Below are positions 8,921 to 17,960 of a DNA stretch of 64,000 nucleotides, one piece after another; positions within the stretch are counted from its first letter, which is position 1; each line of letters starts with the position of its first letter. This DNA is from Niabella sp. GTDB taxonomy: Bacteria; Bacteroidota; Bacteroidia; Chitinophagales; Chitinophagaceae. The DNA is taken from the NCBI RefSeq assembly GCF_030150205.1, contig NZ_JASLGT010000002.1, forward strand, positions 186,001 through 250,000. Reading direction: 5' to 3'. Under the pieces are notes generated by a model. That model did not search any database and was not told the origin of the DNA. It saw only the letters and a program-made list of their open reading frames with translations. The position numbers and the translations under genes are program-made.

Positions 8921-11920
8921 CTATAGTTGGATCCGGCACTCAATTTCGGCCTGGTTGGTATGTACGGAGGAATAGATCCAGCCATTGATGTTTTTTACCC
9001 TGCTGACAAACTCGCGGTTGGTAAAGAAATGTTGCAGCTGCTCTTTGTCGCAGTGCTGATGCGAGAATTGAAGGGTATACAGCAGCCGGTTTTTATCACA
9101 GCCGAAATGGATACAAATGTTTTCGACCCCTGCGTTCAGCAGGGCCTTTATACTGCGTTTGAATAATAGAAGAATTTCGTACCGCAGCTGTACATTCATT
9201 TTTAGCAGGTGCACCTTCGGGTCGTGGGCCAGGTCAATATGAGTACGGTACCGGTTGTTCAGGATGCCAACATACTTATGGAGGCGCCTCAGCAATTGTT
9301 CTGTGTTGTCATTTTCGGGTGCAATAGCCCAAAGCATGTCCTGCATGGCAGCAATCATTTCCGAACTCCGGAAACGGATCTGCTCCAGGAATTCCTGTGA
9401 TTTTTTAGGATCTGACCGGTGCTTTAACACAGCCATTTCACTTAGGATATTGATGTTCTCCAGTGTGCTACTTACATCATTGTGAAGCCTGCTGCCGATA
9501 TTGGTGCGCAGCTTTTCCATCTCTTCCCGGCGTTTCATCCGGTACTGGTCGAACATATAAAATAAAAATAACGTGAGGAGGGCCAGCAATATATAAAACC
9601 AGAGCGTTTTATAAAAGGGCGCTGCTATTTCAATAGGAATGGTAAAGATACCGGCAAGCGCGTGGCCTTCATTCAGCAATGCGGTGCTCAACCGGTATTT
9701 GCCGGAGGGCAGGTAGTTTAGCAGGACCTCCCCGGTGGCGGTAGCCGGCTTCCAGTTTTTGTCCATACCCTCAAACTGAAAATAAACCGGGTAAATGGTA
9801 TGAAAGGTATTGGTGGTGAACCTTGCTTTGAGCGCGACCCTTCCCGGCCCGAGCCGGAGCGTTTTTAGTGCGCGTATCGAATCTACAGGAACCGGTACAT
9901 CATTGATATAAAATTCAGCGAGCTGTACCTGCGGTGCTGCATGGCCTTTATTATGACCTATAATGCTGGCCGGGTTAAAGATTACAAGACCATGGTTGGT
10001 GCCAAAAACGATCCGGCCGTCCCTGAGGTGGGCTTCCGCTGCATAGTTATAGCTGAGGTCATCCAGCCCGTTGCGTTCATCAAAGGCATATTCACCGGCT
10101 TTTTTATCTACCCACTGGGCTGTAATGCCCGTAGGGCTGCTGGTCCATATTACCCCGTTCCGGTCAATAGCGAGGTTTGCCAGTGCCGCTTTTTTCTGTT
10201 GATAATGGAAGGTTCCGGTTTTTGTATTGAATATATTGAGCCCGTCAGAACTGAACACCAGGGTACTGTCGTTGGCCTCCGCTATATCCGGCACAGCCAC
10301 GCCCATGATTCTTTTTCCTTCCGGCAGATTGGGTGTATAATGGCCGGTTCTTTGTTCTTTTGCGGCGTCGATCCGGTATAACCCGTCCCAGATGGTTCCG
10401 GCCCACACTTCATTTTGCTGGCTGATGAGCAGTCGGCAAACAGGCGAATTTGTTTTTTCGACGAGCTTCCAGGTTTGTGCTCCGGGATGGTATTTTACGA
10501 TATGTCCGCCCTGGGTTCCAAACCAAAGGTTGCCGTTTTTATCTTCAGCCACCTGCCGTACCGTTGTGTGCTGAAAGACCGGGGGATAGATGCGGGTGAT
10601 TTTTTTCCCTGAGGCATTATAGAAACCTACGCCTCCGTTTTGAATGCCCCATACAATATCTCCGTTGCGGGTTTCCTCCATGCACCAAACCATTCCTTCT
10701 TTTAAACCGGCATTGTTGGGAAAGAAGCCGGTTGCCAGCGGCTGAAACTGCTGGTTGTAAGAGAAAATTCCATGCCCCCAGGTGCTCACCAGGATTTCAC
10801 CGGTACGGGTTTCCAGGATATCGGTTACATCCTGTTTGAAAGGTGCATCGTTGCCGGCTATGCGGTTATTAATAAAGTTGAACACATGTTGCGGTGGATT
10901 AAAATGATACAGTCCTTTATTGGTAGCCAGCCAGATGTTTTTTTCCCGGTCCTGCAACAGGTGATGCACAATATCATAGCGTAAACTATAGGCTCCCGGC
11001 CCGTTTTTTTCGATCAGGTCCACTTTGTGCTGCGAAGGGTTCAGCTTGGCAAAAAGATTATCGCCGGCCATCCATGTGGCGCCATCCGTTTCAATAATAC
11101 CGGATGCGGTAAAATATTCGCTTTTCAGGGCTTTCAGGATTACATCATCCCATCGCTGTATGCGCCCGGTTATATCCATGCTTTGTATGATCAGCCCGGT
11201 GGCAGGCCAGGCCCCGATCCATTTTCTTTTTTCAGCGTCGATGTAAAAAAAGTTTACCATCTGCAAATTTCTAAAGGCATGAATAGCAGAATCGTTATCG
11301 GTATTTGAGCCGGCATATGAGAGCTGGCGGCGGAGCGGATTGTATTTTACCAGCCCTTTCCCGGTACCGATCCAGTAATTGCGGTCAGCATCCTGGTAAA
11401 ACTGGGTGGGAAGCCATCCGGCAGGCAATTGAAACCAGTTGTAGCGTTCGCTCATCTCTGTTGCAGCTGCATTCAGAGTCATAAAGCCCTGTAGCCGGTA
11501 TATAAGCAGGATGTGCTCATCCTTGTCTACATACAGGCTGGCATTCCGGGGGCGGATATGTGCCGGCCGGTTTACTTTTACTGCGTGCCATTTAAAATCG
11601 GTTGTATTGAGATAGCCCAACACAGAATCGGCAATGATCATCCAAACGCGGTTTTTTCGATCAATATACAAATCGTTCAGCGCGCCCTGCGGAAGCTGGC
11701 GGCCATCTGTAAAAAAATTCAGGAAACGATAGCCATCATAACGTTGCAGGCAATTGGGGGTGGCCATCCAAATATAGCCTTTTCCATCCTGCTGTACTTT
11801 ACTGACCGTATTACTGGCAAGACCGTCACGCAGGCCAAGGTGCGCAAACAAATAGTTTTGCTGCGCATTTGCTGTAAAGCACCCAAGCAGTAAGATGAAA
11901 CACAACAGTCGTTTGATCAA
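8921..11920 (-). CDS. Propeller/YYY-domain sensor with degenerate kinase region
   Basis: The 999-residue protein has a signal peptide, two seven-bladed Reg_prop beta-propeller regions in the periplasm (repeats of the type GYIWMATPNCLQRYDG, NIWLATNKGLYHFN, NLWFGTQGGHIVKYH), a YYY domain at about 670-765, a membrane helix at 769-789 and a cytoplasmic helical part with a HisKA_3-like H-box, H813 in GSRLHNDVSST. The last 90 residues occupy the place of the HATPase domain but lack a recognisable N-box, DNG or GxG motif. Such sensors usually detect glycans or their breakdown products. The start is TTG at 11920, directly before the signal peptide; no in-frame ATG precedes it. Ten bases separate it from the next sensor gene. 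Confidence 0.85.
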   Translation of the reverse strand: MIKRLLCFILLLGCFTANAQQNYLFAHLGLRDGLASNTVSKVQQDGKGYIWMATPNCLQRYDGYRFLNFFTDGRQLPQGALNDLYIDRKNRVWMIIADSVLGYLNTTDFKWHAVKVNRPAHIRPRNASLYVDKDEHILLIYRLQGFMTLNAAATEMSERYNWFQLPAGWLPTQFYQDADRNYWIGTGKGLVKYNPLRRQLSYAGSNTDNDSAIHAFRNLQMVNFFYIDAEKRKWIGAWPATGLIIQSMDITGRIQRWDDVILKALKSEYFTASGIIETDGATWMAGDNLFAKLNPSQHKVDLIEKNGPGAYSLRYDIVHHLLQDREKNIWLATNKGLYHFNPPQHVFNFINNRIAGNDAPFKQDVTDILETRTGEILVSTWGHGIFSYNQQFQPLATGFFPNNAGLKEGMVWCMEETRNGDIVWGIQNGGVGFYNASGKKITRIYPPVFQHTTVRQVAEDKNGNLWFGTQGGHIVKYHPGAQTWKLVEKTNSPVCRLLISQQNEVWAGTIWDGLYRIDAAKEQRTGHYTPNLPEGKRIMGVAVPDIAEANDSTLVFSSDGLNIFNTKTGTFHYQQKKAALANLAIDRNGVIWTSSPTGITAQWVDKKAGEYAFDERNGLDDLSYNYAAEAHLRDGRIVFGTNHGLVIFNPASIIGHNKGHAAPQVQLAEFYINDVPVPVDSIRALKTLRLGPGRVALKARFTTNTFHTIYPVYFQFEGMDKNWKPATATGEVLLNYLPSGKYRLSTALLNEGHALAGIFTIPIEIAAPFYKTLWFYILLALLTLFLFYMFDQYRMKRREEMEKLRTNIGSRLHNDVSSTLENINILSEMAVLKHRSDPKKSQEFLEQIRFRSSEMIAAMQDMLWAIAPENDNTEQLLRRLHKYVGILNNRYRTHIDLAHDPKVHLLKMNVQLRYEILLLFKRSIKALLNAGVENICIHFGCDKNRLLYTLQFSHQHCDKEQLQHFFTNREFVSRVKNINGWIYSSVHTNQAEIECRIQL

Positions 11921-12219
11921 AAAAAATCGGATTGTAAAACAAATCTACCGCAAAAAAGCGAGAGCTGTGCACAACCGGGGCAGCGAAATCGGCAGTTCAT
12001 ACGGCGTATATTGCAATCCGGACCTTTCTTTGGGTGTAACTGCATGAAATGCGGTTCCGCTCCTGTATACTTACTGAAGAAAAAGATCCCGCCTCTTTCT
12101 TTGAGCAAGACGGGACCTTTTCTTTGTATCGGTATCAGGAAACCAAACCTGTTTCGATTGTTTTAAAAACAACGGATTTGATGAGTGTATCAGCTCCGTT
12201 GCAGTATTTTTCCTGTTGG
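11921..12219. other. Intergenic region upstream of the propeller-sensor operon
   Basis: This 299-base region contains the promoter area of the minus-strand operon starting at 11920 and the terminator hairpin of the cytochrome gene (12085-12117). I see no convincing open reading frame and no clear TTTG/TAnnTTTG promoter pair. Confidence 0.5.
12085..12117. terminator. Intrinsic terminator hairpin, usable in both directions
   Basis: GATCCCGCCTC pairs imperfectly with AAGACGGGAC around a loop, flanked by AAAA on the left and CCTTTTCTTT on the right. It lies 103 bases behind the minus-strand cytochrome gene and is followed by a T tract on either strand. Confidence 0.65.
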
Positions 12220-12816
12220 TTATTTCTTTGCCATGTCCTTAAACTGCATCGGTGCAGGTGCCACGTTTTTAACAGGCTTCGTGCTTTTAAGATATGCATG
12301 AATCGCTTGTATATCTTCGTCCGTAAGCTTTGCCAGGTTGAACCAGGGCATTGGAGGCAACAGGGGACGGGCAGCATCCATGCCTTTAAATTTGCCATGT
12401 CTCAGGGCATTTTTAAAGTTCTCAAGGGGCCAGCTTCCGGCACCACTGTCGTCGCTGGTGAGGTTTGATGCAAAACTGATGCCCCAGGGACCTGCTGCTG
12501 CTGTCATATCCTCGTTAAACTGGGCGATACCTCTTTGAGCCAATGCGCTGTCGAAACTGCTGACAGGCCGTTCGGCAGGATATCCGGACAACATGGTTTC
12601 AGGAACAACTTCCGGACCGTTTGGTCCCATTCTCTTAGGCGAGTGGCAGTCGTTACATCCTGCGATGGTTACGAGGTATTCACCGCGCGTAACCAGTGTA
12701 GCAGAGTCTGTAGTTGTTGTTTTGTCAGTAGCAGACGCGTTGGCCTTGCCCGCCTGATCGCATGAAAAACATAAAGTAGCTGTTGCATAAGCAGCCAGTA
12801 AGAGTAATGTACGCAT
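12220..12816 (-). CDS. c-type cytochrome lipoprotein
   Basis: The 198-residue protein has a lipobox (TLCFSC, lipidated C19), a low-complexity Thr/Ala/Asp linker to about residue 40, and one haem-attachment motif CNDCH at 54-58. PPMPWFNLAKLTDEDI near residue 153 supplies the probable axial Met and the characteristic C-terminal helix IQAIHAYLKST. It is therefore a monohaem cytochrome c anchored in the membrane and facing the periplasm, probably moving electrons to or from a dehydrogenase or oxidase. Nothing nearby reveals its partner. Both neighbours are on the same strand but separated by terminators, so it is probably monocistronic. Confidence 0.88.
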   Translation of the reverse strand: MRTLLLLAAYATATLCFSCDQAGKANASATDKTTTTDSATLVTRGEYLVTIAGCNDCHSPKRMGPNGPEVVPETMLSGYPAERPVSSFDSALAQRGIAQFNEDMTAAAGPWGISFASNLTSDDSGAGSWPLENFKNALRHGKFKGMDAARPLLPPMPWFNLAKLTDEDIQAIHAYLKSTKPVKNVAPAPMQFKDMAKK

Positions 12817-13169
12817 GTTATTTTTTTATGGTTGTTGAAAAATATTCTGGTTGAACGTAAAAATACTCGTATAAATGTTATGATCAGTCATAGGGCGTAT
12901 GAACTGTGCTTTTTTATAGATAAATTGAAAAGATAGAAGACGAAAGGCGTTCGCGCGCTGTTATGAAGCAGGTTGTAGCCGGTTACCATCTGCTATGGAA
13001 GTATGGTCAGGCTACAGAAAGGTGTATGGAAAAGAGGTCGTATTTCAAAAGTTGGTTTATAGCAGCAGGTTGTTATTTTAATTTGATTCAAAATCTATGT
13101 GAAGACTTTTAATATAACCGCACAAAAAACCCCGGCGGACCGGGGTTGTATTTAATAGGATTGAATCGC
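12817..13169. other. Intergenic region between accC end and cytochrome gene
   Basis: This 353-base region holds the accC terminator (13128-13147) and, nearer to 12816, the promoter region of the cytochrome gene. I see no RNA gene, repeat or credible coding region in the remainder. Confidence 0.5.
13128..13147 (-). terminator. Intrinsic terminator of the accB-accC operon
   Basis: A perfect 8-bp stem (AACCCCGG / CCGGGGTT, 4-base loop) is followed on the minus strand by a run of T. It lies 22 bases behind the accC stop. Confidence 0.9.
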
Positions 13170-14510
13170 TTATTTTTTCATCACAAAGCTTTCCATAAAC
13201 TTGGTATTAAAGTTTCCGGAACGGAAGTCTTCATTCTGCATCAGCTGCAGGTGGAAGGGAATGGTGGTTTTAATACCTTCGATCACATATTCACTCAACG
13301 CCCGGTACATGGTATTAATGGCCTCATCCCGTGTGCGTGCAACAGTGATCAGTTTACCGATCATTGAATCGTAGTAGGGGGGAATGGTGTAGCCTGCGTA
13401 TACATGACTATCTACCCGTACGCCATGACCGCCCGGTACATGCAGGTTCGTGATTTTTCCCGGTGAAGGCCGGAAATCATTATAAGGATCTTCTGCATTG
13501 ATGCGGCATTCGATGGCATGCATTTGAGGAAGGTAATCGGCTCCGGACACTTTTTCACCCATTGCAATTTTGATCTGTTCTTTAATCAGGTCAAAATTGA
13601 TCACTTCTTCTGTTACGCAATGCTCTACCTGTATGCGGGTATTCATCTCCATAAAATAAAAGTTCCGGTGCTTGTCTACCAGGAACTCGATGGTACCCAC
13701 GCTTTCATAGCCAATGGCTCCTGCAGCTTTTTTAGCTGCCTCACCCATTGCGTGACGCAATTCGTCGGTCATAAACGGAGAGGGTGATTCTTCTACAAGC
13801 TTCTGGTGCCGGCGCTGGATGGAGCAGTCGCGCTCGCTCAGATGGCATACGGTGCCGTACTGGTCACCGGCTACCTGGATCTCAATGTGGCGGGGTTCTT
13901 CTACAAATTTCTCCATATAGATCCCGTCATTTTTAAAGGCTGCGGCTGCTTCGGCTTTGGCGGTATCATAAGCGCGCTCCATATCTGCTTCTTCCCAAAC
14001 AATGCGCATTCCTTTACCACCACCGCCGGCCGTTGCTTTTAAAATAACCGGGTAGCCCACTTCCTTTGCCACGCCTTTGGCATGGCTCAGGCTTTGCAGC
14101 AATCCTTCACCGCCGGGAACCACAGGAACGCCCGCTTTGATCATGGTTTCTTTTGCGGTAACCTTGTCGCCCATCTTGTTGATCATTTCAGCAGTGGGGC
14201 CTATAAATTTGATTCCGTTTTCATTACAAATATTGGAAAACTTGGCATTTTCAGCAAGGAACCCATAGCCCGGGTGCACGGCATCTGCATTGGTAATTTC
14301 CACTGCGGCCATAATATTGGGCACATTTAAATACGAATCCACACTGGCAGGTCTTCCAATACAAACAGCCTCGTCTGCAAATTTTACGTGCAGGCTCTCG
14401 CTGTCTGCGGTAGAATAAACCGCCACGGTCTGAATACCCATTTCCCTACAGGTCCGGATAACACGCAGGGCAATTTCACCCCTGTTTGCAATTAATATTT
14501 TTTTAAACAT
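13170..14510 (-). CDS. accC: Acetyl-CoA carboxylase biotin carboxylase subunit
   Basis: The 446-residue protein starts MFKKILIANRGEIALRVIR, the canonical N-terminus, so the ATG at 14510 is preferred to any upstream extension. It is an ATP-grasp enzyme that carboxylates the biotin of AccB with bicarbonate, the first half-reaction of malonyl-CoA synthesis. The glycine loop GGGGKGMRIV, the ERDCSIQRRHQKLVEESP signature and the EMNTRIQVEHCVTE catalytic segment are all present, and the length is normal. It lies 114 bases downstream of accB in the same direction. The carboxyltransferase genes accA and accD are not in this window. Confidence 0.97.
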   Translation of the reverse strand: MFKKILIANRGEIALRVIRTCREMGIQTVAVYSTADSESLHVKFADEAVCIGRPASVDSYLNVPNIMAAVEITNADAVHPGYGFLAENAKFSNICNENGIKFIGPTAEMINKMGDKVTAKETMIKAGVPVVPGGEGLLQSLSHAKGVAKEVGYPVILKATAGGGGKGMRIVWEEADMERAYDTAKAEAAAAFKNDGIYMEKFVEEPRHIEIQVAGDQYGTVCHLSERDCSIQRRHQKLVEESPSPFMTDELRHAMGEAAKKAAGAIGYESVGTIEFLVDKHRNFYFMEMNTRIQVEHCVTEEVINFDLIKEQIKIAMGEKVSGADYLPQMHAIECRINAEDPYNDFRPSPGKITNLHVPGGHGVRVDSHVYAGYTIPPYYDSMIGKLITVARTRDEAINTMYRALSEYVIEGIKTTIPFHLQLMQNEDFRSGNFNTKFMESFVMKK

Positions 14511-14515
14511 GTTTC

Positions 14516-14622
14516 TAATTTGATAATTTGAAAAGATGCCAATTTGAAAATAAAAAACCAATTAAAGCATTTTGAAAACAGTGCTCCATTTTCAAGTCTT
14601 CAATTGGTTAATTATCAAATTA
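14516..14622. repeat. Palindromic AT-rich intergenic repeat between accB and accC
   Basis: TAATTTGATAATT at 14516-14528 is the exact reverse complement of AATTATCAAATTA at 14610-14622, and the inner flanks (CCAATTTGAAAAT versus ATTTTCAAGTCTTCAATTGG) are imperfectly complementary too. It fills almost the whole accB-accC gap and could fold in the mRNA. Confidence 0.75.
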
Positions 14623-14624
14623 AA

Positions 14625-15098
14625 TTATGGTTCTACCAGGAACAATGGCTGGTCAAACTCTACCGGGGATGCATCATCTACCAGTACTTTTACAACTTTA
14701 CCGCTTATTTCGCTTTCGATTTCATTGAAGAGTTTCATGGCTTCAATTACACAAATCACTTTGCCGGGGCTCAGCACATCGCCTTCTTCTACGAAATTGG
14801 GTTTATCGGGTGCCGGTCTGCGGTAAAAAGTACCGATCATCGGGCTTTTGATGGTAATGGTATTGGAAGCTACTTCTGCTGCTTTGGATGCCGCAGCCGG
14901 AGCAGGGGCGGCCTGTGTAGGCAACGCAGCAGGTGCCTGTGCCTGTTGAAGCTGTACAGGTGCAGCTGTAACTACCTGGGTCACCTGTTCCTCCTTTTGG
15001 CGGATGGTGATCTTGAAATCCTTCTCTTCAATACTTAGTTCGCCAATATTAGATTTGTTGATTATTTTGATCAACTCCTGAATTTGTTTAAAGTCCAT
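14625..15098 (-). CDS. accB: Biotin carboxyl carrier protein of acetyl-CoA carboxylase
   Basis: The 157-residue protein has the three-part BCCP layout: an N-terminal domain MDFKQIQELIKIINKSN, an Ala/Pro/Gln-rich linker at about 45-75 and a biotinyl domain at 80-157. The biotin-accepting lysine is K122 in VIEAMKLFNE. It carries CO2 from AccC to the carboxyltransferase in fatty-acid synthesis. I start it at the ATG at 15098; a TTG three codons upstream is less likely. It precedes accC, giving the usual accBC operon, but with an AT-rich palindrome in the gap. Confidence 0.96.
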   Translation of the reverse strand: MDFKQIQELIKIINKSNIGELSIEEKDFKITIRQKEEQVTQVVTAAPVQLQQAQAPAALPTQAAPAPAAASKAAEVASNTITIKSPMIGTFYRRPAPDKPNFVEEGDVLSPGKVICVIEAMKLFNEIESEISGKVVKVLVDDASPVEFDQPLFLVEP

Positions 15099-15236
15099 AT
15101 GCTTCAAGATTTAAAATAGTTTGGATCAGTTTTTTTGTGATCGGTAACGGAAAACCGACATAAAAATGCCGGAAAGCTAAGGTAAAGAATTCAATAGCAT
15201 TTCTATGATATTTTAAGAATAATACCGCAACTTATA

Positions 15237-15276
15237 CGAAAAATGGCTTAAAACCGGAAGATTTAAGCCATTTTTC
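15237..15276 (-). terminator. Intrinsic terminator of efp
   Basis: AAATGGCTTAAA (15241-15252) pairs perfectly with TTTAAGCCATTT (15262-15273), with a T run on the minus strand behind the stem. It sits 18 bases after the efp stop. Confidence 0.85.
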
Positions 15277-15290
15277 AGGGTTATCTTGTA

Positions 15291-15857
15291 TTACTCTTTT
15301 ACACGTTCTACATACTCACCTGTTTTTGTATTTACACGGATGAGTTCTCCTTCGTTTACGAATAAAGGAACGTTTACAGTAGCGCCGGTTTCAACAGTGG
15401 CCGGTTTCAGGGTACGGGTAGCCGTATCACCTCTTAGTCCGGGTTCGGTATAAGTAACCAGCATTACGATTTTATCAGGAAGTTCCACGCTAACGGGAAG
15501 TTCGGTTTCTGTATTGATGGCAATTCCAACTTCCTGGCCTTCTTTCAGAAATTGTGGCGCATCGATCAGGTTTTCGGCAACGCTCATCTGTTCAAAAGTG
15601 TCGTTGTCCATAAAGTTGTACCCTGTTTCATCCTGGTATAAGTATTGATAAGCCCGTTTTTCAACACGAACCGGGTAAATTGTGTCGCCCGAGTTCCATG
15701 TTTTCTCAATTGTACGGGTGTTATCGACACCTTTTAATTTAGCCCAAACTTTCGCTGCAGCACGTGCAGTTTTGTTTTCGCCAAACTCTACCACCGAATA
15801 AAGGTTGCCATCGAGCTTTAAGATCATGCCGCGGCTGATGTCTGCTGTATTTGCCAT
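15291..15857 (-). CDS. efp: Elongation factor P with arginine at the tip
   Basis: The 188-residue protein has the normal EF-P length and three-domain structure. EF-P enters the ribosomal E site and relieves stalling at polyproline. In the domain I loop the sequence is GENKTARAAAKVWAKLKG. Aligned without gaps to E. coli EF-P, position R32 takes the place of K34, the residue that is lysylated there; it matches the NKSGRNAA-type loop of Pseudomonas EF-P, in which R32 is rhamnosylated by EarP. The ATG at 15857 (MANTADISRG) is chosen over an unnatural upstream extension. No modification enzyme gene is visible nearby. Confidence 0.95.
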   Translation of the reverse strand: MANTADISRGMILKLDGNLYSVVEFGENKTARAAAKVWAKLKGVDNTRTIEKTWNSGDTIYPVRVEKRAYQYLYQDETGYNFMDNDTFEQMSVAENLIDAPQFLKEGQEVGIAINTETELPVSVELPDKIVMLVTYTEPGLRGDTATRTLKPATVETGATVNVPLFVNEGELIRVNTKTGEYVERVKE

Positions 15858-16227
15858 GTAATTTTTTTTGAGGCGGCAAAGATAACAGTTGCAGATAAGT
15901 TCGCAAATAGCCATTTGGAAAAATATCCTGCAAAGGCGGATCATTATTTGCCGTATATTTATATTTTAAATAAAAAAATATGAAAAATATTATCGATTTT
16001 AGTGTTTGATTTGTATTTTTATTGAAAATAATTCTATATTAATTTTGTTTTTTATTTTAATTTCTTCTCTTTTGTTTGAAATATATTGTATTTTAATATT
16101 TTTACATATTTTAAAATTGAAAGCTTCTTACGCCCATTCTATCTGCGAAAAGCCTGAAAAGTCATCAAAACGAGCCTTGCTGTTGAAAAAACAAACAACC
16201 AGTTTAAACAAATTAAAATTTTATTGA
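15858..16227. other. Very AT-rich intergenic region between efp and porin gene
   Basis: The 370 bases separate the divergent efp and porin genes. About 15950-16110 is extremely AT-rich. A 73-codon frame at 16006-16227 consists of low-complexity residues and is not credible. The region must contain both promoters, but no clear consensus pair stands out. Confidence 0.5.
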
Positions 16228-17301
16228 ATGAGAAAAATGCTTTTGCTCACAAAAACAATTTTTATTTCAGGAGCGCTGCTGGCGCAGGATGCAACTGCAC
16301 CCGAAACCGAGGATAAAGGTGTACTGCAGCTCAATGGATCCGTAGATGCGTACTACCGGTTTAATTTCAATCATGCCAAATCGGTTCAGCAGGCGAACAA
16401 TTTTACCAGTTTTACAAACTCGCACAATTCATTTGAGCTGGGTATGGCGTCCTTAAAGGCCAGCTATACCAAAGGAAAGGCCGGGGTTGTGGTCGATTTG
16501 GGTTTCGGAAGCCGGGCCCGGGAGTTTTCTTATAATGAAACCGGCGTTACGCAGGCCATTAAGCAGGCTTATATTACCTATGCACCCACCGATCACATCA
16601 AATTATCTGCGGGAAAATGGGGTACACATGTAGGGTATGAGTTGCTGGATCCGCAGTTGAATCGGAACTATAGTATGAGTTATATGTTTTCTTATGGCCC
16701 TTTTTCACACACCGGTTTGAAAGCGGATTTTACACTGGGCGATGGTTTGGGCATTATGGCCGGCGTTACCAATCCTACCGATTATCTTTCCGCCCCATGG
16801 AATAAAAAATTCATTGTAGGACAGGTCAGCAAAACGTCTGAGACGGTAAATGTGTATCTGAATTATGTGGGTGGAAAAGATACGGCCGGGCTTGCCTCGA
16901 ACCAGCTGGGACTAACCGCCACCGCAAAGGTGAATGATCTGTTCTCACTGGGATACGATGGTACGGTAAAAATGGTAAAACCTGATGCCGGTGCTTCTCA
17001 AAGCTGGTGGGGATCTGCCTTGTATGTGAATATAGATCCTTCTGAGAAATTTGGGATCACGTTGCGTGGTGAATATTTTGATGATAAAAAAGGAGTGATC
17101 ACGAACCCGGACGGCAGCGCGCTATTGGGCACATCGGTGGTACAGGGCACTTTGTCCTTTAATATAAAACCGGCCAGCGGATTGATGATCATTCCTGAAT
17201 TCCGGATCGATAGTGCAAAGGATCCCATTTTTACAAATAATTCCGGAGCGGGCACAAAAAGCACCGGCACCTTCCTGCTTGCTGCCGTATATGCTTTCTG
17301 A
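16228..17301 (+). CDS. Outer-membrane beta-barrel porin, BBP2/OmpL-like
   Basis: The 357-residue protein has a signal peptide cut near LLAQ at about residue 20, followed by alternating beta strands typical of the putative beta-barrel porin-2 (BBP2) family: LQLNGSVDAYYRFNFNH at 33-49, then repeated strand-turn patterns, ending in FLLAAVYAF with a terminal aromatic residue as expected for barrel insertion. The motif LSAGKWGTHVGYELLDP in the middle is typical of this family. It should lie in the outer membrane; substrate is unknown, although relatives often occur next to ammonium transporters. The start follows a long AT-rich leader. A terminator follows. Confidence 0.8.
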   Translation: MRKMLLLTKTIFISGALLAQDATAPETEDKGVLQLNGSVDAYYRFNFNHAKSVQQANNFTSFTNSHNSFELGMASLKASYTKGKAGVVVDLGFGSRAREFSYNETGVTQAIKQAYITYAPTDHIKLSAGKWGTHVGYELLDPQLNRNYSMSYMFSYGPFSHTGLKADFTLGDGLGIMAGVTNPTDYLSAPWNKKFIVGQVSKTSETVNVYLNYVGGKDTAGLASNQLGLTATAKVNDLFSLGYDGTVKMVKPDAGASQSWWGSALYVNIDPSEKFGITLRGEYFDDKKGVITNPDGSALLGTSVVQGTLSFNIKPASGLMIIPEFRIDSAKDPIFTNNSGAGTKSTGTFLLAAVYAF

Positions 17302-17326
17302 TAGGGACCATGACTGCTGGTTATCA

Positions 17327-17352
17327 AGGCCTCGTTTATAACGGGGCTTTTT
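17327..17352 (+). terminator. Intrinsic terminator of the porin gene
   Basis: AGGCCTCG and CGGGGCTT form a stem (with G-U pairs) around TTTATAA, followed by TTTTT. It lies 25 bases behind the stop codon. Confidence 0.8.
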
Positions 17353-17439
17353 GTTGCAGGTATTACCGCTGTTGAAAAGCCTGAGCTTTTCCACTTTAAC
17401 GGAAGGTCGTTATCAGAACCTTAAAAAGAGAAACCGTTA

Positions 17440-17853
17440 TCAATGACTTTTTTCAAAGTCGAACCGGTTATTATCCCGGGCCGCACGAAAGGCTTCCGGA
17501 TCGCCATAGGGACCTAAATAGGTGGCGCTGCCAAATCCGAGGATTGGATAAAATACAAAACCAAGCAAAAGAAGCCCAACCGTAAATGCTTCATCTTTAC
17601 CAAAGCTTTTGGACAGCATATTGGTGATCCAGATACCAAATACAACATTTACAAAAGGGATAAACAGGAGCAGGAGCCACCAGGTGGGTTTCCCAACAAT
17701 TTTGAGCAATATGTAGATATTGTAAATAGGAATGATTGCGGCCCATCCGGGTTGACCTGCCTTTTCAAATAACTTCCACAAGGCAATAATTACAATGATC
17801 GTTATGATAAAAGAACCAGCAATAAAGCCGGTGGGCAATGGTTGTTCGTACAT
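17440..17853 (-). CDS. DUF5684-like small membrane protein
   Basis: The 137-residue protein has four hydrophobic segments (about 10-28, 35-52, 56-75 and 88-108) and the motif FEKAGQPGWAAIIPIYNIYILLKI, which is characteristic of DUF5684 proteins found widely in Bacteroidota, sometimes fused to signal-peptidase-like domains. It also has PTWWLLLLFIPFVN. The function is unknown; it should be an inner-membrane protein. The C-terminal 25 residues are charged and probably cytoplasmic. It stands alone between a convergent porin gene and an acetyltransferase gene in the same direction. Confidence 0.75.
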   Translation of the reverse strand: MYEQPLPTGFIAGSFIITIIVIIALWKLFEKAGQPGWAAIIPIYNIYILLKIVGKPTWWLLLLFIPFVNVVFGIWITNMLSKSFGKDEAFTVGLLLLGFVFYPILGFGSATYLGPYGDPEAFRAARDNNRFDFEKSH

Positions 17854-17960
17854 AGTAGGTTGTTTTAAGTTTAAAATGATTTAGACACACAAGGTATAAA
17901 AAATGCCGCGGCCGCCGCACTCTTTTCAAACTTATTATTAACAAATTTGCCCGTATCGGA

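Noticed and set aside
16006..16227. 73-codon frame upstream of the porin gene
   Set aside because: It lies in extremely AT-rich DNA, reads as low-complexity Ile/Phe/Leu and has no plausible start signal.
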